A stretch of 64,000 bases of DNA from Oscillospiraceae bacterium (GTDB taxonomy: Bacteria; Bacillota; Clostridia; Oscillospirales; Oscillospiraceae). A program made the position numbers and the translations under genes. The stretch spans positions 1 to 64,000 of the forward strand of contig SVMM01000011.1 of NCBI GenBank assembly GCA_015067435.1, written 5' to 3'. Below the pieces are notes generated by a model that saw only the letters and a list, made by a program, of their open reading frames with translations, did no database searches and was not told the DNA's origin. Each line of letters opens with the position of its first letter. Position 1 is the first letter of the stretch. Of the stretch, positions 46,300 through 53,601 are shown in pieces.

Positions 46300-46638
46300 T
46301 TATTCGTCTGTCGGCGTCGTCAAATCCTTTCCTTTGGTAAATGCGGCTTCTATGTAGACAATGCCGTTTGCCTCGTCCACCCGATAGAGCACGATGTCAT
46401 TGCGGGACAGGTAAAGCCGTATGCCCCGCTCACGCCATGGCGATGCGTCATAAAGCTGAAACTTGCTGGGCAGCGTCGATAATCCGCTTTGGATATCTGC
46501 GCGCAGCCGTTCATACCAGATTTCCGCCAAATCAGGAGCACCGAATTGCCATGTGATATAGTCCGCTTTTTCTATGATCTGCCGCTCGGCGGTCTCCGTG
46601 TAGATAATCTCATACCGCTTTATTTCTTCCACGGGCAA
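46300..46638 (-). CDS. RelE/ParE-family toxin
   Basis: A 112-residue type II toxin of the RelE/ParE superfamily: IIYTETAERQIIEKADYITW in the first helices and a C-terminal beta-sheet with GIRLYLSRNDIVLYRVDE and VYIEAAFTKGKDL. Members either cleave mRNA on the ribosome or poison gyrase; which one cannot be told. Its start overlaps the antitoxin gene by 29 bases. It lies beside an att remnant, suggesting a stabilisation cassette of the integrated element. Confidence 0.9.
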   Translation of the reverse strand: MPVEEIKRYEIIYTETAERQIIEKADYITWQFGAPDLAEIWYERLRADIQSGLSTLPSKFQLYDASPWRERGIRLYLSRNDIVLYRVDEANGIVYIEAAFTKGKDLTTPTDE

Positions 46639-46918
46639 ACCGCTCCTTCATCTTGGCGTCCAGCGTGTCCTGCGAAACGACACGACCTTCCGCAATATCC
46701 TGCTCGCTCTTTGCAAGCACAGCGTCGATTTCCTTGGCGGTCAAGTCGTCCCACGTTTTCAGGGAAGGCCTAAACGGCATACGCCCCTCCCGGACACTTT
46801 GCTGGGCGAAGATCCGAACGGCCTCGGCAAACGAAGTCCCCAAATCACGGTAAAGCTCTTCCACCTGTGTTTTCAATTCTCCGTCCATACGGATCTGGCA
46901 GGTTGCATCCATTGCCAT
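46610..46918 (-). CDS. RelB/DinJ-family antitoxin
   Basis: A 102-residue antitoxin. The N-terminal ribbon-helix-helix DNA-binding domain reads CQIRMDGELKTQVEELYRDL and GTSFAEAVRIFAQQSV; the C-terminal part is acidic and likely wraps the toxin. A start at GTG 46921 is also possible; the ribosome site aaggagg fits both. The promoter at 46943-46971 contains an inverted repeat across its -10 box, so the protein likely represses its own operon. Confidence 0.92.
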   Translation of the reverse strand: MAMDATCQIRMDGELKTQVEELYRDLGTSFAEAVRIFAQQSVREGRMPFRPSLKTWDDLTAKEIDAVLAKSEQDIAEGRVVSQDTLDAKMKERFARGRNKAV

Positions 46919-46934
46919 CACAAGTCGCCTCCTT

Positions 46935-46971
46935 GTAGTGCGATTGTACTACATTTTCCCTCCTCTGTCAA
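46935..46971 (-). promoter_or_regulatory. toxin-antitoxin promoter with overlapping operator
   Basis: On the minus strand, TTGACA (46971-46966), 17 bases, TACAAT (46948-46943). The inverted repeat gtagt (46935-46939) / actac (46948-46952) overlaps the -10 box and is a good candidate for RelB/DinJ binding. Confidence 0.75.
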
Positions 46972-46980
46972 TATGCCAGT

Positions 46981-47017
46981 GGTATATCCCAAGCCTTTCA
47001 AAAACGCCGCCAAGAAC
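46981..47017 (+). repeat. partial third copy of the att-flanking repeat
   Basis: The segment beginning ggtatatcccaagcctttca and ending in acgccgccaag closely matches the middle of copy 2 (46183-46219). It lacks both the core and the tail. Bases 47018-47284 show nothing else that I can identify. Confidence 0.5.
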
Positions 47018-47284
47018 GTGTCTGCAAAGCAGGTGTCGACCGTCTTCATTGTCCTCTTGACGGGGAGCGGTTCATGTACCATGCCGCAGGGGAAAAATAA
47101 AGCACAAATTTTTTTCGATTTTCTTATTCAAGTCTTACCCATCGCACACTTCTTATGCTCCCATGCCATTCACGTTTTTGGAGCGTACAAGGCGATTCAC
47201 AGGGCATAGAGCGCGTAGGAAGGGATTGTTTCCCCCATCTATGCCTTATTACACCGCTTGATCGCTTGTCAACGCAGGATGCGG

Positions 47285-47320
47285 AAGCCCACCAACCTGT
47301 TTTTCACGGTTGGTGGGCTT
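47285..47320. terminator. terminator hairpin
   Basis: Arms aagcccaccaacc (47285-47297) and ggttggtgggctt (47308-47320) pair perfectly. It stands just past the end of the minus-strand DUF4956 gene. Confidence 0.65.
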
Positions 47321-47356
47321 CTCTGCGTGTTTTTCACAGAGCTGGGGCAGCGCCCA

Positions 47357-48022
47357 TCACAGCGCTTCCTTCGTGACCGGCTTGCCGCAGACGATGTTCA
47401 GGTTGCCGTTGCGCTCGCGCAGCTCGTCGAGGAACGCTTTCGTCGCGTGCGCGTCGCGCAGCGTGACCTTGTAGCTCAGCTCATAGAGCGTGCCCATGTT
47501 CGTGGTCTTGACGCGCTCTAAGTCCGCGCTGCGCGCGTACTTTTGGAACAGGTCGTCAAAAAGGCCGTCGTAGTCGAGGTTTTCGGGGATCGTGATCTTC
47601 AGCTCGCGCTCGTCGGCGCCCTTCGCGCCGAAGCCGGTCGCGGTCAGCAGCAGCGAGAACGCCGCCATCACCGCGAAGAACGCCGCCGCGATCGCCACAT
47701 AGCCCATGCCGGTCGCAAGGCCGATGGCGGTCGCGAGGAAGACCATGCCGATCTCCTTCGCGCTGCCCGGCGCGCTGCGGAAGCGGATCAGGCCGAACGC
47801 GCCCGCCACGGCGACGCCCGCGCCGATGTTGCCGTTGACCATCATGATGATGATCTGCACCATCGCCGGCAGCATGGCGAGCGTCAGGACAAAGCTCTGG
47901 GAATACTTGGACTTGTACATGCTCAGCGCGGCCGCGCCGAGGCCGAGGAGAAGGGAAACGGCGGTGCAGATAAAGAATGCGGAAGCCGTGATTTCGGTTC
48001 CGGTAATGATCGAGTTAAGCAC
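47357..48022 (-). CDS. DUF4956 membrane protein linked to polyphosphate polymerase
   Basis: A 221-residue protein of the DUF4956 family. Four hydrophobic helices fill the first ~145 residues, including the conserved VAGAFGLIRFRSAPGSAKEI segment; a soluble alpha/beta domain (about 150-221) follows. Its gene overlaps the VTC polymerase gene by eight bases, a pairing common in Firmicutes, where it is thought to help handle polyphosphate at the membrane. The exact role is unknown. Confidence 0.9.
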   Translation of the reverse strand: MLNSIITGTEITASAFFICTAVSLLLGLGAAALSMYKSKYSQSFVLTLAMLPAMVQIIIMMVNGNIGAGVAVAGAFGLIRFRSAPGSAKEIGMVFLATAIGLATGMGYVAIAAAFFAVMAAFSLLLTATGFGAKGADERELKITIPENLDYDGLFDDLFQKYARSADLERVKTTNMGTLYELSYKVTLRDAHATKAFLDELRERNGNLNIVCGKPVTKEAL

Positions 48023-48746
48023 TGAGAAGGACCTCCTTTTGCATCACGGCGGACCTGCCGCCGAGCACGAATTGTTTGTAGTACGCTCCATACTTGGAGA
48101 ACGAGGTGGAAAAGATGTTGTTGTCGGACAGCAGCCGCGCCAGCCAAAGCGGGGCTGTGCCGGGGATCTTGATCTCCATCAGATAAACGTCGTCCGCCAG
48201 CAGCGGTACGCCGTGGTCGCCGAGCCGCAGGTCGACGTCGTTGGAGCGGGCGCGCAGCGCGGTGTCGAAGGTGATGCGCAGCTCGCCGCCGTCCGCCGCG
48301 GCATACGCCTCGCGGTCGTAGGCGATGAACACCTTGGGGATGGGACGGTAGAATTGCAGGAACCAGTCGATCTCGCGGCTGATCTGGCTGCCGCCGCCGC
48401 GGCGCGCGCCGCAGAGATACCGCAAAGCGTCCTGCATCTCCATCGTGACGCGCCGCTTGTAGACCACGCCGTCGTATTTCTTCTTGATCTCGACGAAAAC
48501 CTTGTCGCGGCTGCCGGGCACGCCGTAGCTCCGCATGCGGAGCTTCTCCTTATAGACCGGCTTTTCCAGCGACGTGCGGATCAGGTCGTAGCGTTCGGTA
48601 TCGTAATAGATGTTGCTGAGGGAATAGCGCGGGTGCGCGTCGGGCTTCATATAGGGCGCCATACCTTCGAGCACGGCCGTGTACTGCTCATATGTCAGCA
48701 GGTATTTCGTTTCATATCGCTTGAAGCAGCTTTGGATCTCGCTCAT
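48015..48746 (-). CDS. VTC-domain polyphosphate polymerase
   Basis: A 243-residue catalytic domain of the VTC/CYTH-like triphosphate tunnel type, which makes polyphosphate from ATP. Characteristic residues: RYETKYLLTYEQY at the N-terminus, SLSNIYYDTERYDLIRTSL, the basic tunnel residues in KEKLRMRSYG, FVEIKKKYDGVVYKRRV, YDREAYAAAD, RITFDTALRAR and VYLMEIKIPG (tunnel Glu and Lys). SKYGAYYKQF ends the domain. Upstream lies the regulatory element it shares with the two-component genes at 52.9-55 kb. Confidence 0.93.
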   Translation of the reverse strand: MSEIQSCFKRYETKYLLTYEQYTAVLEGMAPYMKPDAHPRYSLSNIYYDTERYDLIRTSLEKPVYKEKLRMRSYGVPGSRDKVFVEIKKKYDGVVYKRRVTMEMQDALRYLCGARRGGGSQISREIDWFLQFYRPIPKVFIAYDREAYAAADGGELRITFDTALRARSNDVDLRLGDHGVPLLADDVYLMEIKIPGTAPLWLARLLSDNNIFSTSFSKYGAYYKQFVLGGRSAVMQKEVLLSA

Positions 48747-48776
48747 ATCGTTCGCCTCCTTGCCTTTGCTGTCCGC

Positions 48777-48846
48777 ATCATAGCAAAGCCGCCGGCCGGA
48801 AATCCCCGAGAAAGTGCGGCGAAATTTACGAAAAGCTTACGAAAAA
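48777..48846 (-). promoter_or_regulatory. promoter of the VTC/DUF4956 operon with regulon element (copy a)
   Basis: On the minus strand, two direct repeats TTTTTCGTAA and TTTTCGTAAA lie 11 bases apart (48846-48825), followed by TTCGCCGCAC, CTCGGGGAT and a -10 box TATGAT (48782-48777). The same order of blocks precedes the secreted-protein genes at 55136 and 57211. Confidence 0.65.
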
Positions 48847-48923
48847 TACCTCCTGCCGATTTACCACAGCCTAATACGGAAGCAATCGTGAAAGTCGAAT
48901 AGACGACGTTGTAAGGGAAAGTT

Positions 48924-48966
48924 CAGCCTCAGAGAGCAGAGATGCTTTCTGAGGCTGTTCTTTTTC
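48924..48966 (+). terminator. rho-independent terminator
   Basis: Stem cagcctcaga / tctgaggctg (48924-48933 and 48949-48958) followed by TTCTTTTT. No plus-strand gene ending just before it was recognised. Confidence 0.75.
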
Positions 48967-49118
48967 GCATATTCGTCTTTTTTACCCCGCCTTCTATGAT
49001 GAGCCTAACGGAGAACGATGCGGCGGAGCATCGCGGGTACGGCAAGTATGGAAAATGCAAAAGTGGCAAGTCTGCCGTGCGAGATTGGCTGTCCAAGCTG
49101 AGCAGTAAGATTTCCATG

Positions 49119-49724
49119 CTATCTCAAAAACATGGCGATTATCGCTTTTGCGTCGGTTTCAGACAGCAGAGCTTGTAGAAACTGTATGTATTCTCCGGGG
49201 CTTCCGCTAAATCTTTCGCCAAGTATTTCTTCATATCCCGATTTGTCAAAACCGGCATTGGCATAAGCAAAAGCGCCCGCAAAGTTATTTCCCCAATCGG
49301 TTTTCCGAGTAGCAGACATCATTGCCCTTTGCTTCTCAGATGAACTCGATCCATAGACCTGCGGTGCAAGCTGAAGCAGTTTAGCAAGACGCAGGTTCCT
49401 TTCCTCGGCGAGAAAGCGATAGCGCAGGTTTTCGGCACGTTTGATTTGCCGATCCGTGTTTCCGGTAAGCGTCGGGAGACTCAGCGAAGCGATTCCATCC
49501 GCTATCCGGCGCTGCATTTCCGTTGCACTGTCCCGCTCGACCTGCGCTGTCTCCTCCGCAATGTGATGCCTTGCCGTGAGCTTGCAGTCGTTGCACAGTC
49601 CCGGCGTCACCGCTGCCGCTTTCTCCCAATCCTTGCCGCGCTGCGTTCCGCCGGGGCCGCGAAAGCTCCGATATTCGACATATTTTCCGCCGCAGCTCTT
49701 ACAAATACGTATTGCGCGTGGCAT
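49119..49724 (-). CDS. hypothetical protein with N-terminal zinc ribbon
   Basis: A 201-residue protein. Two Cys pairs (RICKSCGGKY and GLCNDCKLTA) suggest a zinc ribbon in the first ~45 residues; a long helical region rich in Arg and Glu (about 55-130) and a C-terminal part with SGSPGEYIQFLQALLSE follow. No family was recognised. Zinc ribbon plus helices would suit nucleic-acid binding, but that is a guess. It stands alone, on the opposite strand to the CarD-like gene. Confidence 0.6.
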   Translation of the reverse strand: MPRAIRICKSCGGKYVEYRSFRGPGGTQRGKDWEKAAAVTPGLCNDCKLTARHHIAEETAQVERDSATEMQRRIADGIASLSLPTLTGNTDRQIKRAENLRYRFLAEERNLRLAKLLQLAPQVYGSSSSEKQRAMMSATRKTDWGNNFAGAFAYANAGFDKSGYEEILGERFSGSPGEYIQFLQALLSETDAKAIIAMFLR

Positions 49725-49908
49725 GATCGCTCCATTTCTGATCCGTCAATGTGTGAACTGGTCTAAAACCTCTTGCTTTCTCTATATTTTATCATTTTTT
49801 ATTTTTCTGTGTCAAAGGGGAAATATACTTTTTTTAACAGAAACATATGCATTTTGCGAAAATAAGTGATATAATTACACTATTGATATAGAAACAGTGA
49901 GGTGCATC

Positions 49909-50409
49909 ATGTTTCAGGCAAACGATTATGTGGTTTATGGACGTTCCGGCGTCTGTGTGTTGGAAGGTACGGAACGAATCAATGGACAGGACTTCTATTG
50001 CCTTCGCTCGCTGCATCAGAACTGCCATATCAAAACGCCGGTTGACGGGAAAAATCCGATTCGCCCCGTGCTGTCAAAGGATGAGGCAAACGCGCTGATC
50101 GACAGGATTCCTTACATGGAAACTATGACCGTAGACAGCAGCAACACACGGGATCTGAGCGGAAAATACCGGGCGTCGATCTTGTCGCAGAAATGCGAGA
50201 ACCTGGTCGAATTGACGATGACCATATACGCAAAAAAGCAGGAGGCGTATCGGGCAAAGAAAAAGCTCAGCAGTACCGATCAGGCGTTCTTAAAGGAAGC
50301 TGAAGGCCTGCTTTTCGGAGAACTGTCCGTTGCTCTGGGCATTCCCTTTGATGAGGTACAGCCCTATATCAAAAAACGGCTGAGAAGCAACGGACAGGAA
50401 GATTCCTGA
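49909..50409 (+). CDS. CarD-family transcriptional regulator
   Basis: A 166-residue protein. The first ~60 residues form a CarD/Mfd-type RNA-polymerase interaction (Tudor-like) domain: MFQANDYVVYGRSGVCVLEG and FYCLRSLHQNCHIKTPVD. The C-terminal part is helical (ELTMTIYAKKQEAYRAKKKL) as in CarD proteins, which bind the polymerase beta subunit and affect promoter opening. ATG 49909 with gaggtg ahead is preferred to the frame start at 49897. The surrounding 49.7-50.6 kb is noticeably AT-rich compared with the rest of the window. Confidence 0.88.
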   Translation: MFQANDYVVYGRSGVCVLEGTERINGQDFYCLRSLHQNCHIKTPVDGKNPIRPVLSKDEANALIDRIPYMETMTVDSSNTRDLSGKYRASILSQKCENLVELTMTIYAKKQEAYRAKKKLSSTDQAFLKEAEGLLFGELSVALGIPFDEVQPYIKKRLRSNGQEDS

Positions 50410-50600
50410 CTGTTAACGCTGTTTACATAAGTTTTCAACTTTTTCCACAGAGTTTTCCACAATTCTAATATATTTGCATTTCTATATAGTTACCATAATA
50501 CTATATACACTAATTATTGCTTTGCATAAAATTAAAAAAATTCTTACATTTTCAAGAAATTGATGTTATAATAATTTCGCAGTGAGAGCTGCCATGGGAG
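50410..50600. other. AT-rich intergenic region with two DnaA-box-like sites
   Basis: ttttccaca occurs twice (near 50441 and 50453), one mismatch from the DnaA box TTATCCACA, followed by about 120 bases of very AT-rich sequence that contains TATAAT (50567-50572). It could be a promoter region with DnaA or other sites. There is no dnaA/dnaN context to support an origin. Confidence 0.35.
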
Positions 50601-50727
50601 TGCTTTTCATAGCGGCAAAATGAACGGCAGTCCATTTTGCATACGCATAATCGCTTGAACATCTCTCTGCATGACGGGCCGGGTCAGTCCTGCCGTGACG
50701 GATCGCGCCGCAAAGGAGGTGTGAAGC

Positions 50728-50976
50728 GTGAAACGTGTTAAGAGCGCGTGTATCCTGCAAACGCTCGTGTTTTCCCAGAAGCCGGAGCTTGGCCACAGCC
50801 GCGATGTGAACCTGAAGATGAACCGCGATGAGTTTGAGCATTACAAGCATACAATGGAGCGGACAGGCGTAAGGTATCAGGTCCTGGACGAAGCCGAAGA
50901 AAAGGACGGCACTCTCGTCGTCCATGTGCGCAAACAGTATAACGACAAGGCGGATGTCAGCGAATACTTCACCTGA
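50728..50976 (+). CDS. small conserved-looking protein, unknown function
   Basis: An 82-residue protein starting at GTG 50728 behind a perfect ribosome site (aaaggaggtg). It begins MKRVKSACILQTLVF, continues with helical EFEHYKHTMERTGVRYQVLD and ends in LVVHVRKQYND followed by a short acidic tail. I recall similar small proteins in other Clostridia but cannot assign a function. The leader of about 150 bases before it (from 50573) contains several short inverted repeats and no other feature I can name. Confidence 0.65.
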   Translation: MKRVKSACILQTLVFSQKPELGHSRDVNLKMNRDEFEHYKHTMERTGVRYQVLDEAEEKDGTLVVHVRKQYNDKADVSEYFT

Positions 50977-51071
50977 TGCGCGATGCGGCAAAAACGGCAA
51001 GAGCGCAGCCTCAAGAGATTTGGGCATTCTGCCCTTTGCAAATCTAATCTTCCTTTGTTATAATTTGAGTC

Positions 51072-51205
51072 AGCGAGCAGCAAATTGCGTAAGTCCGGCT
51101 ACGGAGCGCAATTTGCTGCTCGCTTCATTATGAAAGCGCGCTTTCATAATGAAGAAAATCGCCATTTCCCTCGCCGCTTGTGCGGCAACCGGGAAATGTG
51201 GCTAT
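51072..51205. repeat. three consecutive hairpins/palindromes before the second MATE gene
   Basis: First, an 18-bp perfect stem (agcgagcagcaaattgcg at 51072-51089 with its complement at 51107-51124). Second, a 30-bp perfect palindrome at 51124-51153 (half site ttcattatgaaagcg). Third, gccatttccc pairing with gggaaatgtggc (51161-51202). Together they fill the space before the MATE ribosome site. They may be a multi-hairpin leader or a small palindromic repeat element. Confidence 0.55.
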
Positions 51206-51217
51206 GAGGTGATACCC

Positions 51218-52657
51218 ATGGAACAGAAAGCAAATCAGTATCTCGAAACAGAGCCCGTCAGCGCGCTGATGCGCAGATACGCGATCCCCTGTATTATTTC
51301 GCTGTTGGTCGCGGCGCTCTACAACATTGTCGATCAGATCTTCATTGCCAACGCCGACTATCTCGGCTCCTACGGTAACGCGGCAAATACGGTGGTTTTC
51401 CCGCTGACCGTCGTGGCGCTCGCCGTCGCGGTCATGATTGGGGACGGCGCGTGCGCCTTTGTCAGTATTCTGCTCGGTCAGGGCAGGCGGGATGACGCGG
51501 GGACGACCATCGGTAATGCGGTCACGCTGTCGGCGGCAAGCGGCGTCCTCGTCACGTTTGTTTATCTCGCGTTTTCCAGGCAGATCCTCGCCATGTTCGG
51601 CGGTACCGTCAACGCAGAGACTTTTCGCCAGTCACAGGAGTATTTCTTTTGGATCACAGTTGGTATTCCATTTTATATGTTTGGTCAGGCGATGAACCCG
51701 ATTATCCGCTCGGACGGAAGTCCTAAGTTTGCGATGATCTCTACGCTGGCGGGGGCGGTGTTCAATATCATCTTCGACCCCATTCTGATTTTCGGCCTGC
51801 GTTGGGGCATGATGGGAGCGGCGGTCGCCACAATTCTCGGGCAAATCATTACGGCGGCGCTTGCTGTGTGGTATCTCTGTCATATAAAGGCAGTTCGATT
51901 GGGCAGGCGTTCGTTTCGTCTGAACGGCGCACTGATCCGAAAATTTATCCCGCTCGGCATTACGAGCCTGCTCAGCCAGCTCTCGCTGGTGGCGGCAATG
52001 GCGGCAATCAACAATATGCTCCGCAAATACGGCGCACTCGATCCGGTCTTTTCACAGGCGGAATATGCGCAGATCCCGATGGCAGTCGTCGGCATTGTGA
52101 TGAAGTTCTTCCAAATCGTCATTTCCGTCGCGGTCGGTATGGCGGCGGGCTGTATCCCGGTCGCGGGCTACAATATCGGCGCGAACAGGAAGGAACGCGC
52201 GCTGGAGCTGTTTACGCTGCTTTTGAAATGCGAGGCGTTGGTGGGGGTTGCGGCACTTGTCATCGTCGAACTGTTTCCGAGGCAGTTGATCGCGCTGTTC
52301 GGTGCCGCGAACGAGAGCGTCTACTATACGGCGTTTGCCGTTAAGTCATTCCGTATCTATCTCTGCATGATGGCGCTTGCCACGGTCAACAAGGGAACCT
52401 TTATCTATTTGCAGGCAATCGGCAAGGCGCTTGCCTCGACCATGATCTCAATGATCCGCGAGGTCGCGTTCGGCGTCGGCTTTGCGCTCGTTCTGCCGAT
52501 GTTCTATGGGCTGGACGGCGTGCTGTATTCCATGCCGGCGTCCGATCTGCTGACGTTTCTCATTGCCGCAGTGGTGATCCGCAAGGTGTATCGAGAATTG
52601 AGCGCGGACAGAGAGGACGTCCTTGCCGTGCGACAAGCGGCTGTACAGGGAGAATGA
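51218..52657 (+). CDS. MATE-family exporter
   Basis: A 479-residue membrane protein with about twelve helices, of the MATE family (MepA-like group). Signatures: YAIPCIISLLVAALYNIVDQ at the N-terminus, NPIIRSDGSPKFAM in the loop between helices, and the second-half repeat GITSLLSQLSLVAAMAAINN. ATG 51218 with gaggtg upstream is preferred over the earlier ATG at 51149, which would place a palindrome inside the coding region. It is followed after four bases by a truncated cytidylate-kinase-like gene. Confidence 0.9.
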   Translation: MEQKANQYLETEPVSALMRRYAIPCIISLLVAALYNIVDQIFIANADYLGSYGNAANTVVFPLTVVALAVAVMIGDGACAFVSILLGQGRRDDAGTTIGNAVTLSAASGVLVTFVYLAFSRQILAMFGGTVNAETFRQSQEYFFWITVGIPFYMFGQAMNPIIRSDGSPKFAMISTLAGAVFNIIFDPILIFGLRWGMMGAAVATILGQIITAALAVWYLCHIKAVRLGRRSFRLNGALIRKFIPLGITSLLSQLSLVAAMAAINNMLRKYGALDPVFSQAEYAQIPMAVVGIVMKFFQIVISVAVGMAAGCIPVAGYNIGANRKERALELFTLLLKCEALVGVAALVIVELFPRQLIALFGAANESVYYTAFAVKSFRIYLCMMALATVNKGTFIYLQAIGKALASTMISMIREVAFGVGFALVLPMFYGLDGVLYSMPASDLLTFLIAAVVIRKVYRELSADREDVLAVRQAAVQGE

Positions 52658-52661
52658 CAAA

Positions 52662-52757
52662 ATGGGAAGCCGAATTATCACAATCAGCCGCGAATTTGGC
52701 AGCGGCGGAAGAACGATAGGACGCGGCGTTGCGGAAAAGTTGGGCATTCCGTGCTAA
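52662..52757 (+). pseudogene. truncated cytidylate-kinase-like gene
   Basis: A frame of 31 codons reads SRIITISREFGSGGRTIGRG and then VAEKLGIPC before a stop. This is the P-loop start of the cytidylate-kinase-like family, which normally has about 200 residues. In many Clostridia such a gene follows a MATE gene, so the truncation marks a deletion or rearrangement point between the MATE unit and the regulatory genes that follow. Confidence 0.7.
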
Positions 52758-52766
52758 AACACGCAA

Positions 52767-52868
52767 GCTGCGGCAAAATTTACGAAAAACACACGAAACG
52801 CTTCGTATGGATCGCGGCAGTTTTCGGAACGGTTCGGCATTGCTTTTCCGCGGTGGCGCTGTTACAAT
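52767..52868 (+). promoter_or_regulatory. promoter region of the response regulator with regulon element (copy b)
   Basis: An inverted copy of the element sits at 52767-52799 (gctgcggcaaaatttacgaa, then acacacgaaac), and a direct copy follows (cgcggcagttttcgg near 52812-52826). The -10 box TACAAT is at 52863-52868. The same blocks precede the VTC operon and both secreted-protein genes, suggesting autoregulation. Confidence 0.6.
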
Positions 52869-52899
52869 AGGTGCAAGATCACCTGAGGAGGCGGCAGAC

Positions 52900-53601
52900 A
52901 TGGCAGACGAGGCGAAGCGCATCTATATCGCGGATGACGACGACAACATCCGCCAGGTCATCCGAACCTTTCTCACAAGCGACGGGTATCAGGTGGAGGA
53001 CTTTCCGACCGGCGACCTGCTGCTCGAACGCTTCACACAGAGCCCTTGCAACCTTGCAATTCTGGATGTGATGATGCCCGGCTCCGACGGCTTTGCGATC
53101 TGCACGGCGCTGCGCAAGGTGAGCACCGTGCCGATCATCATGCTCACCGCGCGCGATTCCGAGAACGACTACGCCATGGGCCTCGGCCTCGGCAGTGACG
53201 ACTACATCACCAAGCCGTTCTCTGCGATGGCGCTTTTGATGCGTGTGCGCGCCATCTTCCGCCGCATTGACTTTGAAAGCCAAAAGCATTCCGCAGACAT
53301 CCCCGCCGCCGCAAGCTTCGGCAAACTGGCGCTGGATGAAGCGAGCCGCCATATTCTGAAGGAAGGGCAGCCTCTTGCTCTGACGCCGACGGAGTACGAA
53401 GTTCTGAAATATCTGATGCTCCACGCGAATCAGGCGGTATCCCGCGAGGAATTGCTTAACACCGTCTGGGGCTTCGAGACCGCGGTCGAGACCCGCGCGA
53501 CCGACGACACGGTACGTCGCCTCCGGCAGAAGCTGGACGGCTGCGGCGTCAATATCGCGGCGGTCTGGGGCTTCGGCTTCCGCCTGGAGGAGCGCAAATG
53601 A
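52900..53601 (+). CDS. OmpR/PhoB-family response regulator
   Basis: A 233-residue regulator. The receiver (about 5-120) has the acidic pair in IYIADDDDNIRQV, phospho-acceptor Asp in LAILDVMMPGSDG, and the switch residues in IMLTARDS and YITKPFS. The winged-helix DNA-binding domain (about 140-233) reads LTPTEYEVLKYLMLHANQAV and DDTVRRLRQKLDG. ATG 52900 follows gaggagg. It overlaps the kinase gene by four bases. It probably binds the TTTTCG-type repeats found upstream of the VTC operon, itself and the secreted-protein genes. Confidence 0.95.
   Translation: MADEAKRIYIADDDDNIRQVIRTFLTSDGYQVEDFPTGDLLLERFTQSPCNLAILDVMMPGSDGFAICTALRKVSTVPIIMLTARDSENDYAMGLGLGSDDYITKPFSAMALLMRVRAIFRRIDFESQKHSADIPAAASFGKLALDEASRHILKEGQPLALTPTEYEVLKYLMLHANQAVSREELLNTVWGFETAVETRATDDTVRRLRQKLDGCGVNIAAVWGFGFRLEERK

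Noticed and set aside
50441-50600. chromosomal replication origin
   Set aside because: Two DnaA-box-like sites alone are weak, and dnaA, dnaN, gyrB or recF are absent.
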